NCBI RefSeq assembly: GCF_008630535.1
Contig: NZ_VWPH01000003.1
Span: forward strand, 434,001-498,000
From: Saccharopolyspora hirsuta
GTDB lineage: Bacteria; Actinomycetota; Actinomycetes; Mycobacteriales; Pseudonocardiaceae
DNA length: 64,000 nt
Direction: 5' to 3'
Part shown: positions 34,438 through 43,613 of the stretch, piece after piece
Layout: each line of letters begins with the position of its first letter
Numbering within the stretch: position 1 is the stretch's first letter
Notes under the pieces: model-generated
Seen by the model: only the letters and a program-made list of their open reading frames with translations
What the model was told of the DNA's origin: nothing
Database searches by the model: none
Position numbers and translations under genes: made by a program

Positions 34438-34815
34438 GTGAACGAGACACGCGTCAACAGGGCGGACACCTCGATGGACGATCGGATGATCACGTCCTAC
34501 CGGGGAGTCCCTTTTACCGGCGAGGTCGTCGACTACGCGGCCGACGGGACCATGATCGAGCTGACCAGCTACCAGGACGGGATCGAGCACGGACCGCAGT
34601 TCGAGTGGTTCCCCGACGGGAGCAAGCAGTCGGAGGGGCAGTGCGATCACGGCCAAGCGGTCGGCGAGTGGCGCGAGTGGTACCCGTCCGGGCAGCTCGC
34701 GCGGTACGACCAGTTCAACGAGTTCGGGGATGTGCTGAAGACCCAGCGGTGGAATGAGTCGGGTGAGCTGATCGAGGACTACACGAGCACGCCGCCCCGG
34801 CGCGACCAGGACTAG
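34438..34815 (+). CDS. MORN-repeat (YwqK-like) probable immunity protein
   Basis: The 125-residue protein contains repeated MORN_2-type units: GEVVDYAADGTMIELTSYQDG, GPQFEWFPDGSKQSEGQCDHG, GEWREWYPSGQLARYDQF and a shorter fourth. In Bacillus subtilis the MORN protein YwqK neutralises the YwqJ toxin, and the same pairing of families occurs here directly downstream of a YwqJ-like tip. GTG at 34438 has GAGG 6 nt upstream; GTG at 34414 would overlap the toxin stop (GTGA) and is an in-frame alternative, so coupling is plausible. Its stop codon shares the bases CTAG with the stop of the convergent ROK gene. The local GC content is slightly lower than neighbours, as often for toxin-immunity tips. 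Confidence 0.78.
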   Translation: MNETRVNRADTSMDDRMITSYRGVPFTGEVVDYAADGTMIELTSYQDGIEHGPQFEWFPDGSKQSEGQCDHGQAVGEWREWYPSGQLARYDQFNEFGDVLKTQRWNESGELIEDYTSTPPRRDQD

Positions 34816-36041
34816 GACGGATCCGACCCCGACCCCAGCAGCGTTGCCAGGCGGGGTGAGTAGGCGTGGTCGAGCACCAGCGAGGCCGCGCCCACCGCTC
34901 CGGCGTCCTCGCCGATCAGCGCCGGGGACACCTGGACCGGGCGGACCTCGGGTGCCCAGACCTGCTTGGACAGGACCTTCGACACCTGCGTGCGCACCAG
35001 GTCCGACACGTGGCGCAGCGCCGGGCCGCCGAGCACGACGCGGTCCACGTCGAGGACGCTGACCACCGCCGCCAGCGCTTGGCCGAGCCTGGTCGCCGCC
35101 GCGCGCAGGACCTTCACCGCCACGGCGTCGCCGTCCGCGGCGCGGCGGCACAACTCCTCGTAGGACTGCGCGATCGCCGTCCCGGTCGGTTCGCCGCCCG
35201 CCGCCCGCCAGTCCGCGACGATGGCGCGCATCGAGCAGTGCGTCTCCAGGCATCCCCTTCTGCCGCAATGGCATCCGCGTCCGCCGCCGCTGTTCAGGTG
35301 GCCGATCTCGCCCGCGTTGTTGCTGACCCCGCGGTGCACCTGGTCGTCGAGCACCACGCCGACGCCCACCCCGGATCCCCAGTAGACGTAGACGAACGAG
35401 CCCGACCGGTGCTCGCCACCGGCCCAGCGCTCGCCGATCGCCGCCGCCGTCGCGTCGTTGTCCATCACCACCGGCAGACCCGCGCGTTCCGCGACGATGT
35501 CGGCCAGCGGCACCGCGCCCCACCTGGCCAGGTTCGGCGGTGAGAGCACCTGGCGGTGCGCCGAGTCCAGCGGTCCCGGCACCGCGAGCCCGACGCCGAG
35601 CACCCGGCTCTCGTCGATGCCGGACCGGCGCACGAGCTGCTGCAACGTCCGCGCCAACGCCGCCGCGACAGTTTCCGGTGCGGCGTCGTCGGGAAGTCGG
35701 CGGGTGCTGCGCAGCCGCACCCCGCCCGCCAGGTCCAGCAGGACTCCGGTGATCCGCTCCGGGTCGAGGTGCAGGCCCACCGACGAGTAGGCGTCCGCCA
35801 CGACCTTCAGCAGCACCCGGCGCTTCCCCCCGGTGGACGGCGCGTGGCCGTTCTCGGTGACCAGCCCGTCGGCCATCAGCGCCCGGACGATGTTGGACAT
35901 CGTCTGCGCCGTCAGGCCGGTGCGCTGGGCGAGCTCCACCCGGCTGATCTCGCCGCGGCGGCGGATCGTGTCGAGCACGACGGCCCGGTTGAATCCGCCC
36001 ACGCGGGGAAGGTTGGTGCCCTGCCAGGACGCTTTCGCCAT
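34812..36041 (-). CDS. ROK-family transcriptional repressor
   Basis: The 409-residue protein has a MarR-like winged helix at the N-terminus (about 18-70: LDTIRRRGEISRVELAQRTGLTAQTM). A ROK sugar-kinase-like fold follows, with ATP/phosphate motif residues (GVGLAVPGPLD), VMDNDATAAAIGE, and the zinc-binding signature CHCGRRGCLE. It is divergent from a sugar ABC importer and probably represses it in the absence of an inducing sugar. The binding site is likely the palindrome at 36080-36094 in the importer promoter. Confidence 0.93.
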   Translation of the reverse strand: MAKASWQGTNLPRVGGFNRAVVLDTIRRRGEISRVELAQRTGLTAQTMSNIVRALMADGLVTENGHAPSTGGKRRVLLKVVADAYSSVGLHLDPERITGVLLDLAGGVRLRSTRRLPDDAAPETVAAALARTLQQLVRRSGIDESRVLGVGLAVPGPLDSAHRQVLSPPNLARWGAVPLADIVAERAGLPVVMDNDATAAAIGERWAGGEHRSGSFVYVYWGSGVGVGVVLDDQVHRGVSNNAGEIGHLNSGGGRGCHCGRRGCLETHCSMRAIVADWRAAGGEPTGTAIAQSYEELCRRAADGDAVAVKVLRAAATRLGQALAAVVSVLDVDRVVLGGPALRHVSDLVRTQVSKVLSKQVWAPEVRPVQVSPALIGEDAGAVGAASLVLDHAYSPRLATLLGSGSDPS

Positions 36042-36071
36042 GGACGCTCCTCGTCGGGGGCGGGGAGATCG

Positions 36072-36100
36072 TTGACTTGTTCCATCGAATGGAATTAACT
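36072..36100 (+). promoter_or_regulatory. sugar-importer promoter with operator in the spacer
   Basis: TTGACT (36072-36077) and TTAACT (36095-36100) are separated by exactly 17 bp. That spacer contains the inverted repeat TTCCAT-CGA-ATGGAA (36080-36094). A repressor bound here would block RNA polymerase. The adjacent ROK gene is the obvious candidate. Confidence 0.65.
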
Positions 36101-36159
36101 ACCCAGAGTGTGATCCGGATCTCAAGCCGCGCGCAACCACTGCTGGCAGGAGGCTCGCG

Positions 36160-37500
36160 ATGCAACGGCGCACAGCGATGTCCGTGCTCATCACCGCGAC
36201 GTTGGGTTTGTCGCTGGCCGCCTGCGGGGGCGGCGCCGCCGACGACCCGAACACGATCAGCGTCGCCTACCACCGCTACGGCAACACGCTGCAGGTCGAC
36301 CAGTGGATGCAGCGGGTCAAGCAGCAGTACGAGCAGGCCCACCCGGGCAAGACGGTGAAGCTGGACCCGGTGGTCGCCCCGGAGGGCGAGTACCTGTCCA
36401 AGCTCCAGCTGCGGATGCGGTCCCCGTCCACCGCGCCCGACGTGCTCTACGAGGACAGCTTCAACGTCAACTCCGACGTCGCGGCCGGGTACCTGGAACC
36501 GCTGGACGACCGGCTCGCGCAGTGGCCGGACTGGAACTCCTACATCGACACCACCAAGCAGGCGGGCAAGGCCCAGGACGGCAAGACCTACGGCGTTCCG
36601 CTGGACACCGACACCCGCGGCCTCTGGTACAACCGCGAGCTGTTCGCCGAGGTCGGCCTGCCCGCCGACTGGAAGCCGCGCACCTGGGACGACGTGCTCG
36701 CGGCCGCCCGGCAGGTCAAGCGGCAGCGCCCGGACGTGATCGCGATGGACCTCGCGCTGGGCAAGGCCGAGGGCGAGTCGGTGAGCATGCAGACGGTGGC
36801 GATGCTGTTGTACGGCACCGAGACCGGCACCCTCTACGACGAGCAGCAGCGGAAGTGGATCGCGCCGAACCGCGGTTTCGCCGACGCGATGCGCTTCCTG
36901 TCCACCGCGCTGGCCGAGGACCTGACGCAGAGCAAGGCGCAGATCGCCGACGCGCAGTACGACAAGGTGCAGCGCGACGAGCTGATCCGGGACGGCAAGG
37001 TCGCGATCCGGCTGGACGGCAGCTTCGCCTCCGGCAACTGGCAGGACTCCGGGTGGCAGGACTGGGCCCGGACGATGGCCGCCGCGCCGATGCCCACCCA
37101 GCACGGCCAGGCGCCGGGCACCGTGACGCTCTCCGGCGGCTGGACGCTGGCGATCAGCTCGTCCAGCGAGAAGAAGGACGACGCGTTCGAGTTCATCAAG
37201 CAGGCCATGGCCAAGGACAACGTGGTCGAGTACGCCGCCGCCAGCGGCAACCTCCCGGCCCGCGAGGACGCCGCGGCCGACCCGCGGGTGCTCGGCGCGA
37301 ACCCGCTGAACGCGTTCTGGATCGGTCTGCTGGACAACACGCACTACCGGCCCGCGCTGCCGGAGTACCCGAAGGTTTCGCAGCAGATCCAGCAGTCGGT
37401 GCTCGACGTGGTGGCGGGCAAGCCGCCGGACGAGGTCGCCGACCAGTGGGCGCAGCAGGTCGCGCGCATCGTGCAGCCGACGAGCACCAGGGCGGGCTGA
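36160..37500 (+). CDS. carbohydrate ABC transporter substrate-binding lipoprotein
   Basis: The 446-residue precursor has a lipoprotein signal with lipobox LAAC (Cys22). The mature protein follows the family-1 extracellular solute-binding fold: TISVAYHRYGNTLQVDQWMQ at the start, APDVLYEDSFNVNSDVAAGYLEPLDD, YGVPLDTDTRGLWYNRELFAEVGLP and GGWTLAISSSSEKKDDAFEFI. Such proteins bind oligosaccharides or glycerophosphodiesters; the ligand here is unknown. AGGAGG lies 6 nt before the ATG. Its stop overlaps the first permease start (TGATG). Confidence 0.93.
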   Translation: MQRRTAMSVLITATLGLSLAACGGGAADDPNTISVAYHRYGNTLQVDQWMQRVKQQYEQAHPGKTVKLDPVVAPEGEYLSKLQLRMRSPSTAPDVLYEDSFNVNSDVAAGYLEPLDDRLAQWPDWNSYIDTTKQAGKAQDGKTYGVPLDTDTRGLWYNRELFAEVGLPADWKPRTWDDVLAAARQVKRQRPDVIAMDLALGKAEGESVSMQTVAMLLYGTETGTLYDEQQRKWIAPNRGFADAMRFLSTALAEDLTQSKAQIADAQYDKVQRDELIRDGKVAIRLDGSFASGNWQDSGWQDWARTMAAAPMPTQHGQAPGTVTLSGGWTLAISSSSEKKDDAFEFIKQAMAKDNVVEYAAASGNLPAREDAAADPRVLGANPLNAFWIGLLDNTHYRPALPEYPKVSQQIQQSVLDVVAGKPPDEVADQWAQQVARIVQPTSTRAG

Positions 37501-38384
37501 TGGCGGTGCGGGCGCGGCAGTGGCTGGTGCCGATGGCACCCGCCCTGCTGCTGCTCGGGTTGTTCGTGGCCGGGCCGGTCCTGTGGAGCTTCTACGTCTC
37601 GTTCACCAACGCGGCGCTGACCGGTGCCGCGGCGACCGATCCGGAGTTCGTCGGGCTGGAGAACTTCCGCCGCCTGTTCAGCGATCCGGCGCTGTGGCAC
37701 TCGGCCTGGCTGACCGTGGTGTTCACCGTCGGCTCGGCGGTGATCGGGCAGAACTGCCTGGGCATGCTGATCGCGGTGCTCACCCAGCACCGGAACCGCT
37801 GGCTGCGCGCAGGCGTCGGCACCGTGGTGGTGTCGGCGTGGGTGCTGCCGGAGCTCGTGGCGGCGTTCGCGGTCTACGCGTTCCTCAACTCCGAGGGGAC
37901 GCTGAACAACCTGCTGGTCGCGGTGGGTCTCGAACCGCGCGACTGGCTCTACAGCGTGCCGATGCTGGCGGTGATCCTCGGCAACGTCTGGCGCGGCACC
38001 GCGTTCTCGATGCTGGTCTACCAGGCGTCGCTGTCCGAGGTGCCGAGCGATCTGGTGGAGGCGGCGGAGATGGACGGCGCGGGTCCGTTCCGCCGGTTCT
38101 GGCACGTCACGCTGCCGATCATCCGCCGCTCGGTGCTGACCAACCTGATGCTGATCACCCTGCAGACCATCGGGCTGTTCACGCTGATCTACGTGCTGAC
38201 CGCGGGCGGCCCGAACGCGGCGACGCAGACCCTGCCGCTGCTGATGTACGACTCGGCGTTCGAGTTCCACGAGATCGGCTACGGCGCGACGATATCGCTG
38301 GTGCTGCTGCTGATCGGCGGGCTTTTCGCCGCGGTGTACGCCAAGAGCCTGGGAGATCCGGATTCCCGGGGGGACGGAGCCTGA
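37500..38384 (+). CDS. carbohydrate ABC transporter permease, MalF-like
   Basis: The 294-residue permease has six predicted helices. The periplasmic loop WSFYVSFTNAALTG follows helix 1, and the EAA motif reads VEAAEMDGAGPFRRFWHVTLPII. The start codon overlaps the binding-protein stop and its own stop overlaps the next permease start, so all three are translationally coupled. No ATPase gene follows; a shared MsiK-type ATPase elsewhere is likely, as in other actinomycetes. Confidence 0.93.
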   Translation: MAVRARQWLVPMAPALLLLGLFVAGPVLWSFYVSFTNAALTGAAATDPEFVGLENFRRLFSDPALWHSAWLTVVFTVGSAVIGQNCLGMLIAVLTQHRNRWLRAGVGTVVVSAWVLPELVAAFAVYAFLNSEGTLNNLLVAVGLEPRDWLYSVPMLAVILGNVWRGTAFSMLVYQASLSEVPSDLVEAAEMDGAGPFRRFWHVTLPIIRRSVLTNLMLITLQTIGLFTLIYVLTAGGPNAATQTLPLLMYDSAFEFHEIGYGATISLVLLLIGGLFAAVYAKSLGDPDSRGDGA

Positions 38385-39229
38385 TGGTTGCGGTGACGGT
38401 GACGGTGGCGCGGCGGCGTTCGGTGTCGGTGGTGGTGCACCTGGTCCTCGCGGTGGTCGCGCTGGCGTTCCTGGCGCCGCTGCTGTGGCTGCTCACGGCC
38501 GCTTTCGACGCAGACGCGGCGCTGACGGCGAAGGTGCCCGAGAACTTCACGCTGGACAACTTCGCGCAGGTGCTCACCTGGGAGCAGAGCGGACGTCCAC
38601 TGTGGAACGGACTGCTGATGTGCGGCGGCGCCGCGCTGATCTCGGTGGTGGCCGCGGTGCTGTGCGCGTACCCGCTGTCGCGCTACCAGCTGCGCTTCCG
38701 GCGGCCGTTCCTGTACGTCGTGCTGTTCGCCTCCGGCCTGCCGATCACCGCGGTGATGGTCCCGGTGTACAGCATGTTCGTGCAGCTGGAGCTGATCGAC
38801 TCGATGTTCGGCACCACGCTGTTCCTGGCGGCCACCTCGCTGCCGATCGCGATCTGGATGACGAAGAACTTCATGGACGGCGTGCCGATCAGCCTGGAGG
38901 AGGCGGCCTGGGTGGACGGGGCCTCGGCGATGCAGGCGCTGCGCACGATAGTCCTCCCGCTGATCGTCCCGGGCACGAGCGTGGTAGCGATCTTCACCTT
39001 CATCACGGCGTGGGGAAACTTCTTCGTCCCCTTCGTCCTCCTCCTGGACCCAACAGCACAACCGGCCTCGGTAGGGGTGTTCACCTTCTTCGGCCAAGGA
39101 GGCCTGATCGCCTACGGCCAACTAGCGGCCTACTCGATCCTCTACACAACCCCGGTAATAGTCCTCTACCTCCTGGTCTCCAGAGCCCTCGGAGGAGCCT
39201 TCAACCTCGCCGGAGCCATCAAGCACTGA
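38384..39229 (+). CDS. carbohydrate ABC transporter permease, MalG-like
   Basis: The 281-residue permease carries the MalG-type motif LEEAAWVDGASAMQALRTIV and six predicted helices. It begins with a short cytoplasmic basic stretch after ATG at 38384. From about 38950 to the end, codon usage drifts to less GC-rich third positions (many TCC, CTA and ACA codons) than the rest of the operon. It is the last gene of the importer. Confidence 0.92.
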   Translation: MVAVTVTVARRRSVSVVVHLVLAVVALAFLAPLLWLLTAAFDADAALTAKVPENFTLDNFAQVLTWEQSGRPLWNGLLMCGGAALISVVAAVLCAYPLSRYQLRFRRPFLYVVLFASGLPITAVMVPVYSMFVQLELIDSMFGTTLFLAATSLPIAIWMTKNFMDGVPISLEEAAWVDGASAMQALRTIVLPLIVPGTSVVAIFTFITAWGNFFVPFVLLLDPTAQPASVGVFTFFGQGGLIAYGQLAAYSILYTTPVIVLYLLVSRALGGAFNLAGAIKH

Positions 39230-39287
39230 CCTCCAGCTCGGTGGTGACGTCGCAGTTCGGACGGCCGTCCGAGGGGTGGTGACGTCC

Positions 39288-39363
39288 GCAATTTCGATTG
39301 AAATTGCCTCACCTCGCCACTGGAGGTTCCGTCGAGAACGGTGGCAATTTCGATTGAAATTGC
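39288..39363. repeat. two 20-bp palindromes GCAATTTCGATTGAAATTGC
   Basis: Identical palindromic sequences occur at 39288-39307 and 39344-39363, 36 bp apart. They resemble the CGATTTC-N4-GAAATCG core of the 44-bp palindromes but differ in the middle. They lie downstream of the sugar permease and may end its transcript. Confidence 0.85.
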
Positions 39364-39622
39364 AACACCACGCAACGCAACCCCCCACCGCTTTGAACCC
39401 AAACCCAACCCCCTACCCAACCGCACCCCTCATCGCCAGGCCAACCCCGGTATCACCACCGATCCCCCGGCATCACCACACCTCACCCCAGAGCTCCAAG
39501 CCGCACCCCACCCCGACCTGACATTTGTCACGGGAAGTGGTGTTGAACAGTAGTACCCGGGCGCACGTTCCCTTGATTGAGTGATCTTCGAACCACCGTT
39601 GGTCACTGCAGGAGGGGACTGC
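39364..39622. other. C-rich intergenic region before the secreted hydrolase
   Basis: The + strand of 39364-39520 is unusually rich in C and A (ACCCC, CCCAA and CACACC runs) with little G. This marked strand asymmetry is unlike the rest of the window. No gene is supported. The hydrolase promoter probably lies between 39520 and 39600. Confidence 0.5.
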
Positions 39623-41245
39623 ATGCGAAGCGCAACACGTGCGTTAGGGGCCACCGCCGTGCTGGGGGCGTTGCTCGCGACCGGCCAACCAGCGCTGGCG
39701 CAGCCGACCGCGCCGACGTTCGAGGTTCCGGCGAAGTTCGCCGAGCAGCGCATCCAGTGGGCGCCCTGCTTCGACGGCGAGCTGCCGCCGGAACTTCCAC
39801 CCGGGTCCGAGCGGCTCCAGTGCGGCACGTTCACCGCGCCGATGGACTGGCACGACCCCGACAACGGCAAGGAGATCAGCATCGCGGTCAGCCGGTTGTC
39901 CCCCGAGAGCGGGCCAGCCGGGCGGGCGCTGTTCACCAACCCCGGCGGGCCGGGTGGAGCCGGGTTGAACATGCCGCTGGCGATGCTGGCGAACGGACGT
40001 CCGGAACTGCCCGCCAACTTCGACATCTACGGCATCGACGTGCGCGGCACCGGCGCCAGCAGCACCGTCTCATGTGGACCGGCCGAGGACGTTCCGGTGC
40101 CGCAGCCGGATCCGCACGACCGCGACCCGCAGAACATCGCGGTGATGCTGGGGATGTCCCGCGACACCGCCGAGGCCTGCCAGCGGCACAGCGGCGAGCT
40201 CGGCCGCCACGTCACCACCGAGCAGACCGTCGCCGACCTCGACCTGCTGCGCCAGGTCGAGGGGCACGACAAGATCAACTGGTACGGTGTCTCCGGCGGC
40301 ACCTGGCTCGGCGCCTACCTCGCCACCTACTTCCCGGGCTCGGTGGACAAGCTGGTGCTGGACTCCAACACCGAGTTCACCGGCAGCTGGCAGGACGTGT
40401 TCTCCTGGCAGCCGATGGCCTTCGAGCGCCGCTGGCGCGAAGACCTCCGGCCGTGGCTGGCCGCGCACGACGCCACCTACCACCTCGGCGCCACGCCCGA
40501 GCAGGTTCAGGCCACTGTGGACGAACTGCGCGCGGAGCTGAAGGCGAACCCGCTGCCGGTGCCGGGTGGTGCGCCGGTCGACCACGGCGTGCTGGACGCC
40601 ATGCTGCTGCAGAGCATGTACTCCAAGTTCGCCTTCCCGGTGGTCGGCGACGCCCTGGTCCAGCTGCGCGAGGGCCGCGCGACCGACCCGGCGGTGGCCG
40701 CGGTCCGCGAGCGGAGCACGCCGATGCTGGCCGATCCGCAGGACAGCATGATCGCCACGCTGTACTCGATCCGCTGCAACGACACCGCGTTCCGCGGCAG
40801 CCCCGGCTCGGTGGTGGCGCACTCCGGCGTCGAGGGCAGGAAGTACCCGTTCTACGGCTACTACACGATCTTCCAGCCGTGCGTGTTCTGGGACCGCCCG
40901 CAGGTCGACCTGCCGCAGCCGACCGGTGAAGGCCTGCCGCCGGTGCTCATGCTGCAGTCCGAGAACGACCCGGCCACGGCGCTGGAGGGCGCCGAGATCG
41001 CGCACCGGAAGTTCGCGGGTTCGCGGATGATCACCGTTCGCGACGAGGGCGACCACGGCGTCTACGGCGCGGGCAACGCGTGCGTGGACGACGCGGTGGA
41101 GGCCTACCTGGTCGACGGCCAGGTGCCCGAGGACATGACCTGCGACGGCGTGCCGCTGCCGGAACCGGGCCCGAGCACGTTCGCCGCGACGAGCGGCGGC
41201 ACCGTGCTGGACCGGCTGGACGCGGTGAACCGCGCGGTCAGCTGA
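39623..41245 (+). CDS. secreted alpha/beta hydrolase, tripeptidyl-aminopeptidase-like
   Basis: The 540-residue precursor has a Sec signal peptide (about 1-27, ending ALA). The catalytic core shows oxyanion motif NPGGPGGAG, nucleophile Ser224 in YGVSGGTWLG, and the C-terminal TAP-like domain with QSENDPATALEGA and His in DEGDHGVYG. It matches the Streptomyces Tap/SlpD family of secreted peptidases that release N-terminal tripeptides, though substrates of paralogues vary. GGAGGGG lies 5 nt before the ATG at 39623. A strong intrinsic terminator follows, so it is monocistronic. Confidence 0.92.
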   Translation: MRSATRALGATAVLGALLATGQPALAQPTAPTFEVPAKFAEQRIQWAPCFDGELPPELPPGSERLQCGTFTAPMDWHDPDNGKEISIAVSRLSPESGPAGRALFTNPGGPGGAGLNMPLAMLANGRPELPANFDIYGIDVRGTGASSTVSCGPAEDVPVPQPDPHDRDPQNIAVMLGMSRDTAEACQRHSGELGRHVTTEQTVADLDLLRQVEGHDKINWYGVSGGTWLGAYLATYFPGSVDKLVLDSNTEFTGSWQDVFSWQPMAFERRWREDLRPWLAAHDATYHLGATPEQVQATVDELRAELKANPLPVPGGAPVDHGVLDAMLLQSMYSKFAFPVVGDALVQLREGRATDPAVAAVRERSTPMLADPQDSMIATLYSIRCNDTAFRGSPGSVVAHSGVEGRKYPFYGYYTIFQPCVFWDRPQVDLPQPTGEGLPPVLMLQSENDPATALEGAEIAHRKFAGSRMITVRDEGDHGVYGAGNACVDDAVEAYLVDGQVPEDMTCDGVPLPEPGPSTFAATSGGTVLDRLDAVNRAVS

Positions 41246-41254
41246 TCCGAGAAC

Positions 41255-41295
41255 ACCGCGGGCGGCCCGGGAATCCCGGCGCCGCCCGCGGTTTT
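41255..41295 (+). terminator. intrinsic terminator of the hydrolase gene
   Basis: ACCGCGGGCGGC (41255-41266) pairs perfectly with GCCGCCCGCGGT (41281-41292), the loop is itself a CCGGG/CCCGG mini-stem, and TTTT follows. Confidence 0.85.
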
Positions 41296-41350
41296 GTGCT
41301 CTGGAGGCGGCTTGCCACCGCCGCCTGCGCCTGAGCGCAGACCGTGCAGG

Positions 41351-41515
41351 TCATGGCGTATGTGCTCGTTTCGCCATCGCGACCTGGTCCCGGCGAATCC
41401 GGTCGATCTCGCCGGCTTCGGACTTCTCGCCGGACTCGTCGTCCTCGGTGCGCAGCGCGAGGAACACCGCAGCGACCGCGATCAGGGACAACGCCAGCAT
41501 GGCCAAGTGGACCAT
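41351..41515 (-). CDS. 54-residue single-pass membrane protein
   Basis: The product has one N-terminal membrane helix (VHLAMLALSLIAVAAVFLAL) and a charged cytoplasmic tail rich in Glu, Asp and Arg. GAGGGGG lies 6 nt before the ATG, which favours this short start over upstream options. No family was recognised. It stands alone between the hydrolase terminator and the pckG terminator. Confidence 0.6.
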   Translation of the reverse strand: MVHLAMLALSLIAVAAVFLALRTEDDESGEKSEAGEIDRIRRDQVAMAKRAHTP

Positions 41516-41650
41516 GACACACCCCCTCGGTTCGGCGCCCTTTTTCTCGGCGGTAATCACTGGGACGCGTCCAGTGTCCGTCGGGTTGCTGATCGTTTGG
41601 GATTCCCCGATTTACTCCACCGGGCTGCGTAGATCCACCTGGGCGGCGCG

Positions 41651-41700
41651 CAAAAACGGCGTTTCCCCGAAAGAACTTCACGTTCTTTGGGGAAACGCCG
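41651..41700 (-). terminator. intrinsic terminator of pckG
   Basis: A 19-bp stem with one bulged base (41657-41676 with 41682-41700, 5-nt loop) is followed on the minus strand by TTTTTG. This is among the strongest hairpins in the window and lies 99 bp after the pckG stop codon. Confidence 0.9.
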
Positions 41701-41798
41701 CACGATTGCGCACGCTTAGCCGAACTTACGGGCCGGACGGGTGGCGGCGGGGCTTCCCACGTTGCCCCGCCAAAACCACCCGTCCGGGGGTCGCTCGG

Positions 41799-43613
41799 TC
41801 AGTTACCGAGACGCTGTTTGAGCGCTTCCAGCTCGTCGCGCATCGAGCTCGGCAGCGCGTCGCCGATGGTGTCGAACCACTCCTCGATGAGCGGCAGCTC
41901 CGCCTTCCACTCCTCGACGTCGACCTTCAGCGCCTCGTCGACGTCGGAGGCCGGGGTGTCCAGCCCGGTCAGCTCCAGCTCGGCGGCCGACGGGACCCGG
42001 CCGATCGCGGTGTCGGTGGCGGCCGCCTTGCCCTCCAGGCGGTCGATGATCCACTTCAGCACGCGGGAGTTCTCCCCGAAGCCCGGCCACAGGAAGCGGC
42101 CGTCCTCGCCCCGGCGGAACCAGTTCACGTAGAAGATCTTCGGCAGCTTGCTGGCGTCGGCCTCCTTGCCGATGTTCACCCAGTGCTGGAAGTAGTCGCC
42201 GACGTTGTAGCCGATGAACGGCAGCATGGCCATCGGGTCGCGGCGCACCTCGCCGACCTTGCCCGCCGCGGCGGCGGTCTTCTCCGAGGACAGGGTGGCG
42301 CCCATGAACACGCCGTGCTGCCAGTCGAAGGACTCGTTGACCAGCGGGATGGTCGTCTTGCGGCGACCGCCGAACAGGATCGCCGAGATCGGCACGCCCT
42401 TCGGGTCGTCCCACTCCGGCGCCAGGATCGGGCACTGCGACATCGGCGTGCAGTAGCGGGAGTTCGGGTGAGCGGCCTTGGTGTCGCTCTCCGGCGTCCA
42501 GTCGTTGCCCTTCCAGTCGGTGAGGTGCTGGGGGTCGCCCTCCATCTCCTCCCACCACACGTCGCCGTCGTCGGTGAGCGCGACGTTGGTGAACAGCGAG
42601 TTGCCCTGCTCGATGGTGGTCATCGCGTGCGGGTTGGTCTTGCGGTTGGTGCCCGGCGCGACGCCGAAGAAACCGGCCTCCGGGTTCACCGCGTACAGGC
42701 GGCCGTCCTCGCCGAAGCGCATCCAGGCGATGTCGTCGCCGAGGGTCTCGACCTTCCAGCCCGGGATGGTCGGGCGCAGCATCGCCAGGTTGGTCTTGCC
42801 GCAGGCCGATGGGAACGCGGCCGCGACGTAGTAGACCTTGTCCTCGGGCGAGATCAGCTTGAGGATCAGCATGTGCTCGGCCAGCCAGCCCTCGTCGCGG
42901 GCCATCGCCGAGGCGATCCGCAGCGAATAGCACTTCTTGCCCAGCAGCGCGTTGCCGCCGTAGCCGGAGCCGAAGCTCCAGATCATCCGCTCCTCGGGGA
43001 AGTGGGTGATGTACTTGATGTCGTTGCACGGCCACGGCACGTCCTGCTGGCCGGGCTCCAGCGGCGCGCCCACCGAGTGCAGCGCGGGTACGAAGTCACC
43101 CTCGGTGCCCAGGCGCTCCAGGACCTTCGCGCCCATCCGGGTCATGATGTGCATCGACACCACGACGTACTCGGAGTCGGTGATCTCCACGCCCAGCCGC
43201 GGCGGGTCGGCGTCCAGCGGGCCCATGCAGAACGGGATGACGTACATCGTCCGACCACGCATGCAGCCCCGGTAGAGCTCGGTCATGATGGCCTTCATCT
43301 CGTTGGGGTCCATCCAGTTGTTGGTGACCCCGGCGTCCTTCTCCTCGACCGAGCAGATGAACGTCCGCTCCTCGACGCGCGCCACGTCCGACGGGTCCGA
43401 CGCCGCGTAGAACGAGTTCGGCTTCTTCTCCAAGCGGGTGAACGTGCCGGCCTCGACCAGCTGGTCGGTCAGCCGCTGCCACTCCTCCGGCGAGCCGTCG
43501 CACCACACCACGCGGTCGGGCGTGGTCAGCTCGGCGACCTCGCGCACCCACGACAGCAGGCGCTCGTGTTTGGTCGGTGCCTGGTCGAGACCGGGGATGG
43601 TCAATGCGGTCAT
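41799..43613 (-). CDS. pckG: phosphoenolpyruvate carboxykinase (GTP)
   Basis: The 604-residue enzyme converts oxaloacetate and GTP to phosphoenolpyruvate, CO2 and GDP, the entry step of gluconeogenesis. It matches the GTP-dependent family over its full length. Markers are the substrate loop [13 protein letters not shown], metal and substrate residues around [18 protein letters not shown], the hyper-reactive Cys271 in the P-loop [11 protein letters not shown], the metal-binding segment [27 protein letters not shown] and the guanine-binding [15 protein letters not shown] at 43613 has AGGAGA 8 nt upstream. It is a single-gene unit bounded by a strong terminator. Confidence 0.98.
   Translation of the reverse strand: MTALTIPGLDQAPTKHERLLSWVREVAELTTPDRVVWCDGSPEEWQRLTDQLVEAGTFTRLEKKPNSFYAASDPSDVARVEERTFICSVEEKDAGVTNNWMDPNEMKAIMTELYRGCMRGRTMYVIPFCMGPLDADPPRLGVEITDSEYVVVSMHIMTRMGAKVLERLGTEGDFVPALHSVGAPLEPGQQDVPWPCNDIKYITHFPEERMIWSFGSGYGGNALLGKKCYSLRIASAMARDEGWLAEHMLILKLISPEDKVYYVAAAFPSACGKTNLAMLRPTIPGWKVETLGDDIAWMRFGEDGRLYAVNPEAGFFGVAPGTNRKTNPHAMTTIEQGNSLFTNVALTDDGDVWWEEMEGDPQHLTDWKGNDWTPESDTKAAHPNSRYCTPMSQCPILAPEWDDPKGVPISAILFGGRRKTTIPLVNESFDWQHGVFMGATLSSEKTAAAAGKVGEVRRDPMAMLPFIGYNVGDYFQHWVNIGKEADASKLPKIFYVNWFRRGEDGRFLWPGFGENSRVLKWIIDRLEGKAAATDTAIGRVPSAAELELTGLDTPASDVDEALKVDVEEWKAELPLIEEWFDTIGDALPSSMRDELEALKQRLGN

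Noticed and set aside
28430..34450. 2,006-codon minus-strand open frame opposite the RHS gene
   Set aside because: Frame is mirror of the RHS gene with very high Arg/Val/Asp and no domain; high-GC coding sequence keeps the antisense frame open.
39623..41245. Lipase/esterase annotation for the hydrolase
   Set aside because: The TAP-like C-terminal block and NPGGPGGAG oxyanion loop fit the tripeptidyl-peptidase family better.
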